A stretch of DNA of 64,000 nucleotides from assembly GCF_001949145.1 (NCBI RefSeq), contig NW_019091406.1:918527-982526 (forward strand). The letters are read 5' to 3'. Shown here piece by piece: positions 39,401 to 51,400 of the stretch (within the stretch, counting starts at the first letter, position 1; the number at the start of each line of letters is the position of its first letter). Position numbers and translations under genes: made by a program. The notes under the pieces were generated by a model. That model made no database searches and was not told the origin of the DNA. It saw nothing but the letters and a program-made list of their open reading frames with translations. Source of the DNA: Acanthaster planci (taxonomy: Eukaryota > Echinodermata > Asteroidea > Valvatida > Acanthasteridae).

Positions 39401-42400
39401 GTTTTGCATGCAGCATTTTTATGTTTCTGATATTTTGCAGGTTTTTGCAGGGATTTTTATTGTCCAGTTGAGCTCACTTGTCTTCTTCCGTCGGAGCACT
39501 GTTTTTTACAATTTTGATTTTCTTTGTTTTAAAGCCAAAGTAGAGTTTCATATGTACATTACATGTATTTACCATTTCTTTATAACAACGTGCGGAAAAA
39601 TTCTCCCCCCCGTTGTATAAAATTGCATTTCTGATTGGTTTGAAATTTGGTCCTCGTTAGTGTTCTGTGTTAGATCAAATGGTTCAAGAGAGGAAATCCA
39701 GTTGCTCTAACCTAAATATAATGGAGTCAGTGTTTGGATTATTGTGGTTGAAAATAGAAATGATGGGGGAAGTCTTGCGTGTTTGTTCTTGGCTGGTTGA
39801 TACATTCATGAGCGTACGTGCTGAAAGAACTGACATCTTGAAATTTGTCCCAGTTGTCATGGCAAGTCTCATCTAGTTATCTGATTTTCTGTCCTTGTTC
39901 AGTGTGTTTAATGTTGATGAAGTGACATGCAGGCTGATGAGGTGCAGCTGAGGTTACTTTTGGTAACAAACTCTCTGATGACATGATTGACGAGGCGAGA
40001 GTTGACAAGCCGTCCGTTGGTGTCTGTGGCGAAGCAGTAGTGATGGGATTATGCACTTAAACTGACGGATGCACAAAGTTTGTTGTTTCCTACCACAGAC
40101 TCCCATTCTGCTGTAAGGAGGACCTCACGGAAGCACAGCACTGTTTCTTTTGCCACACCCACCCAGATCCCTTCGCCTTCACTGCGTCCAACCCAGAAAC
40201 GGGTGATATTCTCCCTTTGGGCCATCATCATTATGAACTCATTCTCCTTCTGTGACTATGGAACAGTATCTTGCCTCCCATGCTCTGAGAAGCCATGGAG
40301 GGAGCCTTGTCCTTCCTCCACGGACAAGCCAACTTGGACTCATTCCAGTCTGCTGGCTCGCCAGTGAAGTGATAGCAAGAGTGTCCCCATCAATGCCATG
40401 AAAATGGGCAAGATACAATGACTGGTGAAGGGCACATGTCTGCGCCTACTATTATAGGACCCAAGAAGCTCATCGGCCTGAAAACAGCTGTGACTGGGTA
40501 GAATCTCATCTTGTGTCAAGCAACGGGTTGGCTGAGAGTAGCAATGCTAAGCTTGTGAATATTTTTGTTTATGTTGAGTACAACCGTTTTTTTTAGTCCT
40601 CAGAGTAATTTCATGTGAAAACACAGCCATGCTTAGTTATTACTTACTTTACCCTTGCAGCTGAACCACATTACTGGGCCTTTTTGTTCCACAAACTTCC
40701 CAAAGATGCAAACTGCTCAACAATTACCAGCAGCTGAAAATTAATCATTATAGTTCATTACATGTAGGAAACGAATCCATGGGCAAAAGGAACCGAGTGC
40801 TTGACGTGTGTGGGTATTTAATGAAAAACCAAACTATCCATATTCCGGAACCAGGCTACATTTCTTGTCGTCCTCATTATGGAATCAAGTAAAACACTTG
40901 AGGCATTAAGTCTTGTTTATTACTGCTGGTTTGCATCTGTGGCCATTACCAGTTCAATTAGTCGTGTTGATGCAAAATATATATCCAATCAATTTTAATG
41001 ACAGTGCGACAGCCAGTCAGCAGCTGGGCATCAGCAAAGTTTACACAGCACCAGCGGCATTGAAAAAAAATCCCATAGCTCAACCATGCCTCATAGTGGC
41101 TGGCTGCTGGTCACATGGGATGCTGGGAGACAGACCGGCACTGGCAAGAATTGCAGATCATTTACAAAGGAAGTGGCAGAGTGCTTGCGCACAGGCAAAT
41201 AAATGACATGTATACAGTGGGTCCCCCCCCATGGGGTGGGGTATGTGTGGTGACAAATCAAAACTCATTCCCTCTTCAGGGAAGTTTTTCGTGCAACTTC
41301 AGCAGAAAAGATGGAATCAACCAGAAATTAGGCCATTTTGAGTACTTCATTTACGATTGTGCATTGTCACCAGTGTTGTAGTCGAGTACTTTTTTCCCGA
41401 GTACAGAATACTGCCGAGTACTTGGATTTCCAAGTACATGAAAGTCTGAGTACTTTGGCAGCTCGGCACAAGTACTGGTTTTCAGGTACAAGTACTTGTA
41501 CATAGGAGTACTTCTAGTTTGTCTAACAAACAAGCTGTGCCGTGGCGTTTAATTTCATTTTGTACTCTCTGTCTTTGAGACCAAACTTTACTAATGTCAA
41601 TACAGATGACGTGATTGTATAATAGCTACATTGTATGTACTTGTATGTCACCAGCAGTTTCAAAGATTCAGAAGCCGAAAGTCAACATTAGGGAAGGAGC
41701 AGCAGGCAACGTGGGCTTACACATGGCAATGTACATTTACAGTACATGAAAATGTACACGCACGCGTACTTGGCATATACTCGCCGTCGGTTACAACACA
41801 TATTCATACTGCACGCACAACGTGCATGGTGAAGTCTGCTTGCTGGGTTCTTATTCTGATGCCTGTGTTTTTCTATACGCCAGATGCGTCATCCGAATTT
41901 TCCAGGTATAGGTACCAGACTAGCAACACCCAAGATAATCAAGAGACCATCTTACACCCTAGTCTTGGGTTCAAGGTGCCTTTCGTGGTACTTCGATCTG
42001 TCAGTGCAGTGTATAATGCAATTCAATGTGACAACCCCCTCTTTTCAGGCATGCCAGCCACTTCCCATGATAGTGGTTTGTGTTGTGGAATAAACAGGAA
42101 GCCCAATAACCCAGCATTTTGCAAATGTGCTTGGCTAGTAAGCCTACAGATGTTGTACCATTATATGTAAATGTTCCACATTCTAGTATTAGGCTCTGTT
42201 TGTCGGACTGTACCGACCATTGGTTTGCGAGGGTCGATTTTTTTTGTATCGTATTTCAATGGCCGTGGTAAGTTAAAGGATCTTTTATTCGAGTACTGAT
42301 AATAGAGTACCTTGATGCTCGGGTATAGTTTGCTTCTGAGTATTTTGCAGTCCGAGTATGTTTCTTCAAGTACGAGTACTTCACAGGACTCTGAAAATGG

Positions 42401-45400
42401 TACTTGAGGAATAAGAGTACTACCACACTAATTGTTACAAGTAGCATTTGTGTCTCATGTTACGGATAACAGGTGAGCACAAAAGTCTTGGGCAAACTAT
42501 GTGTTTTAAGTGTTTCCACTTTTATGCTACACACAAAACTTTATGTAATCATCATGTGTTATGAAATGCAAAGCAGCTAACTATGGGCACAAAAGAAGTG
42601 TTCAAATTTTGGCCTGTGTGTCACACTTTGAAACCCCTAAAAAAACAGAGACCCTTATACTGCCATTGCCTCTCCCCACCCTCCCTTATACTCCCGTTAC
42701 CTCTCCCCTCCCTCCCTTATACTGCCGTTACCTCTCCCCTCCCTCCCTTATACTGCCGTTGCCTCTCCCCTCCCTCCCTTATACTGCCGTTGCCTCTCCC
42801 CACCCTCCCCTATACTGCCGTTGCCTTCCCACACCCTGCTCCAGCAGGATCTACATAGTCACACATGTAAGTCACCTGGGAGAAAGTTTAACATAAACTG
42901 AACCATGGTTACTTAGAATGCTAGGTTCGGAAGGATTATTTTGAGTTTTGAATTGGAAATAATGGAGGAAATCTTGCCTGTTTTCTTCTTGACTAGTTTC
43001 CACACTCGTGGGCATAGAGGCAGAAAGAAGCCACATCTTGAAACTGAGCTGGGTCGTCCCGGCGAGTTGCATTGTTGAGTTGACAGACTTTCTGTCCTGT
43101 GTCATTGTGCCTGATGTTGAAGGAGCGACATACGGGCTCCTGGATGCAAGCTGACGCACACTTCAGGTTGCTCCTAGTCATAAACTCTCTGATGACGTGA
43201 TTGAGGAGGCAGGAGTTCTTGAGAAGCTGTCTACTGTTGTCTGTAGCAAAGCAGTAATGATGGGCTTGAGTGCAAGGAGGAAAGGTACATAAAGCTCTTT
43301 TCCTCCTGCAACATCGAATGTCATTCTGGTCTCCTGTTCCTTTGTAGGTAGTATTAGCAATAAAACATTTTATTTTTTTGTGGTTCTTGTTTGGTCGGTT
43401 TGGCATCCAGTCAAAGAATGGCTCACCTGCCCCTTGTCCTTCACACACCCAGGTTCCTTCTCCTTTAGTGTTGGTGCATCCAATCCAGAAAAGGGGGATA
43501 TTTCCCCTTTGGGCCATCTTTATCATGAACTCATTTTCCTCCCGAGAATATGGAACGGCCATCTTGCCTCCCATGGTCTGGCAAGCCAACTTGGACTGAT
43601 TCCAGTTAGCCTTCTCTTCAGTGAATCGATAGCAAGAATTCCCCCATGGTTGCCATGACGGTGGGCAAGCTGCAGTGGCTGATGAGGAGCAGGTGTCTGT
43701 GCCCACTACTGCAGTCACCACAGAACTCAGTATCACAGCAGCGATAACTCTGTAGATTTTTTTCATGGTTACAGTTGAAGCCAGAGGTGTATTGAGTTAG
43801 CGAAGAAGTTAGGTGGTGTGAGATTGTGGTCCTCTGAGAACAATGGTCGTCATTAATTGTCTGTGGAAACACATTCAGCCAGTCCACACAATTTGGCCTA
43901 TCCTCCCAGTAACACCCCACAAAAGTAAAGGTGAACCGTACAGAAATGTGTAGGCTTAGTAACCACATATAGCATCCAGTGCTTTAACCGTATCTTAATC
44001 ATACAGTTGCAAACCAGAGGGCCAGAATGATTGATGGGGTAGATGTAGTGCAAAGCCAAGCCATTCAGTACCTGGAAGGATACTGCATTTCACATTGTTT
44101 TCATTTATGGAATTCCATAAGTCACGGAAATGGCTGAGACATTAAGGCTTACAAACTGTATCTGTGGCCGTTACCAGTTCATTACATGTAGGCCAATTAG
44201 GTTTTGTCTGTGCCCATTAAACTGCCTAGTAGACAGCTCAGCCATTCCAATTGGCCAGTAGTCTGTCAAATGGGAGGCTTTCAGGCTAATTCGGCAATTA
44301 GAGTAAGGTCGTATATATGTAGGTACGTCGAATGTCTCTTCTAACTGTACATTTATGAGACTTGCTAAATTACCCATGAGCCTCAGTGTGCTGCACAAAA
44401 TGGAACAGTCCTGAGTATCATCTATTGTGAACATGTCAAGCCCTTATCAGATTGGCCATACATGTATAACATCTGAATAAGTCATTTGTGTGCATAACAT
44501 ATGGGGCTTGCTACCAAAATTGGATGGAACACTCGGATTGGCTAAGAATCCCGATAAATTTGAATAAAATCTGGTACACTGAGTTATCTGATTGCACATA
44601 AACATAATGATTTGAATTCCCAAGACTATAAAAGACACTGTTGCTATACCTCGTGATTCGGGGCAAACTTTTGCATAGCGACCACCATCTCTGGAATGGA
44701 CTGGTTCCTTTGTGCCCTTCTTATCCATTGAGAACAGTGTATTGTTGCAAGGCATCCCTCTTATGTCACTAAGCAAAAGCTTGCCCAAAATCACAAGGTA
44801 TATCAACAGTGGTTTTAATAAGGAGAATTCAAGTTGTTACGTTTACATGAGTTTAAAGAACTCAGTGTACCAGATTTGGGTCAAAGTTAACTCGCAAAAG
44901 GCTTATTGAGAGCAAAATGTTTCAAATACATGTAAATTAACTGTGAACAAAAGAAAACCTTGCAGAAATTAAAAGGGTGTGTGCTCTGACGACACTGAAT
45001 TTTTTCTTACACCCCTCATAAATTAATTTTACAGATGGTGAAAATGAACTCTCAAATACTAGCATGTAAAATGGAATGACCAAACCAAACCAGTGTGTTT
45101 GTAGAATACAAAACTGAATGTGATTCAGTGATTTAAAGAAGAATTCAAATCCAAGCATGAGCAAAGTTTTAATTCTGCACAAATTCGCAAGTGCGTTGAA
45201 ATTGGCAGAGAAAGCCCGGGCAGTGTTTGGATATGTGTAGCACTGCACAATGATGGAAATTACTGAGCTGTACATCAAGCAGAGTGTCCCAGTTTGGTTG
45301 AGATTGAGTTTTTAATGCAAAGCAGATGACTTTAAAGGCAATTTTCGAGTACAATTTTGAGAGACTTTTACAGTATGACCCCTCTTTTTTCCTTATCTCT

Positions 45401-48400
45401 CCGTCTTTTTCTTAGTTTTTATTATTTTGGGGGGAAGGGGGGATGTTCACCCTCAATGCCCCCCTGCCCCGCCAGAATCCGCCCCTGACATTGAGCAAAC
45501 ATTGAACACTGAAGTTCATCTTCCACCAAGTGGTTGTTTTGAATGCACATTCCTCCCAAGTGTGAGAATGCACGAGACATGTTAGTTGTGTGTAGGTGTA
45601 TGTAGGTGGTTTCTGGGGATTATTCTGTAGCAGGGACCCAGCAAAATGATGAGGGGGGGCACACACTCTCTCTTAGAAATTCCACCCCCCTCCCCAGAAT
45701 TTGAGAAAAACAAAGGGGAAAAAAGAATACATGTAAAGGTATGTATAAGGCATAGGTCAAACAATTTGGGGTTGAGACAATGAGGCACCAAAACTGACTA
45801 CGAAACCTTCATCTGTGGTTTACTGTCATCTAGGTGGCTTGAATACCCACACAGACTAGTTGGCAGAGTGGAACTCAGCAGATGTGATAAACAAGTAAGG
45901 CTCTGCTCTCTCGGATTGCAATGGCCAACTACACAGACAAGGCATACATGTACTTTTCTCTGTGTGTCCCTGTATGTTACAGTTGTTTTGGGATTGAAGA
46001 CATGGAATTACTGATCACTGAATGGTGCACATTGCTAAATTATTACAGAAAATTTTCAATCATTGTCATGGTTTGTCAAGTTTGTCAAGCTTAATTTAGC
46101 ATGAAGAGCAATAAAGTTGCTTTTCATATTATGAAGGAATACACCATTGGAATAATGGATGCTTTATAATTGATTTTTGAATTATTTTTCTTCTGGAAAT
46201 TATACCCCCTCCTGTTTTGAAATTGGAAGGGATTAGAATGTACACTACTCAAAAAAAGTTAAGGACCACTCTTTTCTTACCGGTAACTTGTAATTTTTTT
46301 CCAAGCAATGAGTGGAGTCTGCTTCATTCATTTTTGTTGCTTTGTCTAGATGGTGTTCTCATTGGAATGAAACATTTTTAAAATGTTCCAAAACATCAAA
46401 TGCACATTTTCAGCAGTAAAATATCTCTTTTAAAAAAGTATACACAAAATAAAACATGGTCTTAAACTTTTTTAAGTAGTGCAATTGAGGTTTTGTACAC
46501 AAAGATTGAGAAAAGCTTGCCTGTTTGTTCTCGGCTAGTTGACACACTCTTGAGCGTACAAGCAAAAAGAACGGATGTCTTGAAAGTTATCAGGATCATC
46601 ACAGTGAGTTGCATTGTTGAGTTGACAGATTTTCTGCCCTTCGTCGTTGTACTTGATGTTGAAGGATAAACATGCAGGCTCTATGATGCAGGCCGAGGTA
46701 CAGCTGGGGTTGCTCATGGTAACGAACTTTCTGATGACGTGATCAACGAGGCAAGAGTTGAGAAGCTGTCCATCGGTGTCTGTGGCAAAGCAGTAGTGAC
46801 GGGCTCGGTGTGGTTGATAACCACATGCTGGTTGAATTGGACAATGCAGGCAGCTGGTTTGTCGTCGTAGGCGTACACAGATAGCTCTGAATAAGATGTT
46901 ACAATTATTGTCATTTAAGGAACCACCTCCGTAATATGGTTGGTAGAATTCAATACAGTTTTCAGTACCATGACCATTTGGCTCTCCTGGCTGCCAGTTG
47001 AAGTATGGCTCACCCCTCCCTTGTCCTTCACACACCCAGGTTCCTTCTTTCTCTCTGTCATTGCATCCTATCCATAGATGGTTAATATTCTGTCTTTGGG
47101 CCATCCTCACTATGACTTCATTTTCCTCTTGTGAATATGGGGCAGCCATCTTGCCTCCCATGGTCTGACAGGCCAACTTGGACTGATCCCAGTTAGCTGG
47201 CTCATCAGTGAAACGATAGCAAGAGTGTCGCCATGACTGCCATGATGGGGGACAAGGTGCCTGTACAGTAATTGATGAAGGGCAGGTGTCCATGCCCACT
47301 GCTACAACCACCAGAATGATCACTGTCAGGGCAAATATCATGACTCTGGTGAATTTCATTTTGTCTCTGTATCACCCAGTCTGCTTTCGAGAACTAACTG
47401 AGCATGGGATATGCACGGTGTCTGCTTACATTGTTATCAGTATCAAAACTGAATCATTAGTTTGCTCTGAATAATTTTTTTTCACACAGTTTGTGACGCA
47501 CGCACTTAATTCCCCTTAAAAAATGGAGGTAAATGTATCTGTTTCAATATTTAAAATGTCAAACATGAGTGCGGCCTCATCTATTGTGTTCTTTAAAGCA
47601 CCCATTCAGTTCCATAATGCATTGGGGACAAAAGGTTACTCTGGCAAGCACTTTCTCTTATTGGCAATTATGCCTGATCCAGGTTTTTTGCGTTTCATGA
47701 GAGCACATCAACTTCTTTGGGTTTATTTTAACGATGGATTTTGTCTTTACACCGACGGACAGGTATATTCATAACACTGTATATAAAGTGTTCATCCGAG
47801 ACCCTGTAAAACTCCACAGGTTTACATTTGGGGGTTTGCTTTTGAGGTGGTACAGTGTACATGTATTTGGGAACCACGTACCCTGTACAACAAAACAGGT
47901 AGGCTGTACGTGGGTACTTGTAACAGGAACCCACTCTGAGATTAAAGGACTAAAAAAAGATAAAAGAAGTGAAAAAAAGCCAATTTGAAAAAATGCATTC
48001 AATTTATATTTTTCCCAAAATGTACCTGGTTCAAGCTGTTCAGCTCGGTCTTGATTACTTCACCAGGGTGTTGTTTTAATGGTTTTAGTGCATGGGAAGA
48101 TTTTGAGAGGATTCAAAGAGCTTTCTTAGGGAAGATTAGGTTAGGGCGAGGAGTGTGATAGTTGAGGTGAATGTTGAAATATCTGACAGTTGGAGTGAAA
48201 AGCCAATCTTATTTGTGCGAGGCTCGTGCAAAGCTCTCAGACTTGTCATAAACCACTTCATGCTGGAAGTCATGTAAGCTGCATCAGGTCATTTGTGTAC
48301 ACAGCTACGGCTGACCTCCAGTTGGAGTTTAGATCTACATGCTGATTCTCCAGGGTTTCAAACAGAGGCACAGAGTGCCAGCAGTTTATGGAGGTGGACA

Positions 48401-51400
48401 GATTGTTGAATTTGGCATGGGCTTGACCACTGTGCACAGCCCCCTTTTGGTAGCAAAAATTGCTCCACGGCTGCTGCCTGGAGTGTGGAAAAATCGGAGG
48501 CCAATGTAAGTAAGAACTACCGCACATGTATTGATTATTTGTGACTTTTGGGCCATTCATACAGGGGACTCAGGTATATCAAAGGTTGGCTGGTATATCA
48601 TGCTTTCTTCGGAGGTTAAGACTTTCAGCTAGAATAATACCAAGGGGTGAATAGGGTGTTGTGACTGTGACTCTTAAATCATGTCTTAAGTGCTACCACA
48701 GGAATGACATTGTCTAGATTCTGTACGTTAGGTTTGGTCTTTTATCAGTGAAAACTTCTGTCACATTTTCTGGAGACAATTAATCCACTGTTCGCTATTG
48801 CTTTCACGCGTGCAACCCTATCCACTGTGACATTATCACCATGGTAACAGGGTGAGGTACAGTCATTGTACATCCATTTACATGTTGTTTTTCTGTCACC
48901 CTTCTCCTCTGCAGTTAAATCCGGAGCATGCTCCAGTGTTGCTATGGTTACAAGGAGGCCCAGGAGGCACATCCCTGTTTGGCCTGTTTGTGGAGCATGG
49001 CCCGTTTTCAGTGACAAAGGACTTAAAATGTACGTACATGTATCTCTGTACCCAAGGTTTAAAAAACTCAAGACCTCAGGGTAGAGAGGGCAATACTTGT
49101 CACGGCTTAATTTTTTTTTAATTGATAATGAAGTGTGATCAGTTCTGAAATTGGCATTATAGCTCCTCCATCCCCCCAAAAACAAAGCCCCACCCCTTTA
49201 ATCCTTCCCAATTGTACCTGAAAATGTTTACGAGTGAAGTTTAAAATGTTTGAGATGGTCCATATGGTCCTTCCAACTGATGTCATGGCATAAACATTCA
49301 ACTGAGCAAGTGCCTGTCTTTAAGACGGAAATTGATTTTTTTTCCTTACCCTTGTCGTACTTGCTTAACATCACTAATTGTTTATTCATCTATGAAGTTT
49401 AAGTTGCCTCTGACTGCCCCAGATACAGCAGCTTCCAGGTGCAAAATATGGAGTACTGATATACCGGTACTAGAACCTAAAGCCCAGTTTAAAATGAAAT
49501 TCTGGAAAATTCTGGGCTGCGAATCCCATCTGGTGGTTTTTTCACTGGTACCAGTCACTGGTAGTTTAATAGCAAACTGTTTCCAAAACCTGTGATTTTC
49601 TTTTTGTATCTGGACCATTGTTAGTGTTGCCGCGGAAGTATTCCTGGACTACCAAGTATTCAATGCTCTACATAGACAATCCAGTAAGTCTAACAACAAC
49701 TCATGTGTCTTTCATTAATGCTATTTTGTGTATTGTACCAGGTAACTGACATTGTCTTACTTGTTCTTTGCTGCACCTGTAGGTTGGTACAGGGTTTAGC
49801 TTTACCAAGAATGACCAGGGCTATGCAAGAAATGAGACAGCGGTGGCCAAGGACCTGTACAGGTANNNNNNNNNNNNNNNNNNNNNNNNNNNNNNNNNNN
49901 NNNNNNNNNNNNNNNNNNNNNNNNNNNNNNNNNNNNNNNNNNNNNNNNNNNNNNNNNNNNNNNNNNNNNNNNNNNNNNNNNNNNNNNNNNNNNNNNNNNN
50001 NNNNNNNNNNNNNNNNNNNNNNNNNNNNNNNNNNNNNNNNNNNNNNNNNNNNNNNNNNNNNNNNNNNNNNNNNNNNNNNNNNNNNNNNNNNNNNNNNNNN
50101 NNNNNNNNNNNNNNNNNNNNNNNNNNNNNNNNNNNNNNNNNNNNNNNNNNNNNNNNNNNNNNNNNNNNNNNNNNNNNNNNNNNNNNNNNNNNNNNNNNNN
50201 NNNNNNNNNNNNNNNNNNNNNNNNNNNNNNNNNNNNNNNNNNNNNNNNNNNNNNNNNNNNNNNNNNNNNNNNNNNNNNNNNNNNNNNNNNNNNNNNNNNN
50301 NNNNNNNNNNNNNNNNNNNNNNNNNNNNNNNNNNNNNNNNNNNNNNNNNNNNNNNNNNNNNNNNNNNNNNNNNNNNNNNNNNNNNNNNNNNNNNNNNNNN
50401 NNNNNNNNNNNNNNNNNNNNNNNNNNNNNNNNNNNNNNNNNNNNNNNNNNNNNNNNNNNNNNAGGGGAACACAACCTGTACAGGTAGGATCATTTGGTTG
50501 TGCATGGTAGGATGAATGTCATAGCCATGTTACTTTATGTAGTGGTACTGTTTGCCATAAACAGGTCAGCACTTTTTTTGTGTTAATTTCAGCTTTCTGC
50601 CAATAATTTGAAGTTGAAGAGTGGATTGATTGAATTGCAGAGAAAAGTTGGTTGAGGAGCGATGTCTCTCACTTGTAGAGTAGGGTGCCATTCTCAAAAA
50701 CGTAGCCAATTCCTCTGTTCTTCTGCCGTGTTTCCTTTGTTTATTAAACTGAGTTGCTGTCAGATTTCACAGACAGAAATTTACAGGTCTTTAGAAATAT
50801 ATGGTTCCTGAAGAAAACCAGTTTTTTTTGTGTTCAGAATTAATGTCCAACAGGGTTATATCTAGTTTAATTAACTTACACACAAGCTCAATTCACTGGG
50901 TTTTTCCAAATACTGTTGATTTGATTTAGTTTTGTTGTGAATACATGTGCTTTCTCAGTGGACAGCCTCTCAAAATTAATATTTCCTAGTGAAATGGAAT
51001 TCTTCAAACTTGGCAATTTTCTTTCTTTTTTTCAGTGCCTTGGTCCAGTTTTTTGAGCTGTTTCCCCAGTATCAGAAAAATGCTTTCTATGCAACGGGTG
51101 AGGTGAGTATACAGATCACATACAGCAATTGAGATCTGTATGCGTGGCATGTGTACGCCGGTTAGGCCTTCACCATATTAAGGGTACATCAAGTGCTTTT
51201 GTTTAGAGAGTCGGGACTGAGTTGTTGGGACAAACTTTGTCCCCATTTTCTGTAATCGTCCCCACAACACCTGCATTTCAACAGGTGTTGTGTCCCCACA
51301 ACTCAGTAAGAGGTATGTGTGTACATAATGTGGTTACTATCCAAGCTGATGAGGCCCATTTTTGTGGGTCAGGATTTGAAGTCTGTGAGAGGGGTACATT

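Larger units (their letters stand above)
1769..48914 (+). other. CPVL intron 3, about 47 kb, hosting the antisense lectin array
   Basis: The donor at 1769 and the acceptor CTGCAG at 48909-48914 join phase-0 exons that are contiguous in the protein (FFPAQ followed by [15 protein letters not shown]). The intron is far longer than any other CPVL intron here, the next longest being about 3 kb. Lectin genes, pseudogenes and their duplicated flanks occupy roughly 10.9-47.4 kb of it. Confidence 0.9.

Noticed and set aside
41631-42170. 179-codon open frame on plus strand
   Set aside because: Lies inside the hAT-like element, has no recognisable domain, and has a composition typical of chance frames. 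Not called as transposase.
42561-42896. 111-codon frame with a repeated [10 protein letters not shown]-like peptide
   Set aside because: The period is the 31-bp minisatellite read in three frames. Not a protein repeat gene.
48745-49185. 146-codon minus-strand frame
   Set aside because: It is antisense to CPVL exon 4, which is firmly supported by the WLQGGPGG motif and splice phases.
49690-50515. Four long frames of 214-271 codons
   Set aside because: They exist only because the N run contains no stop codons.
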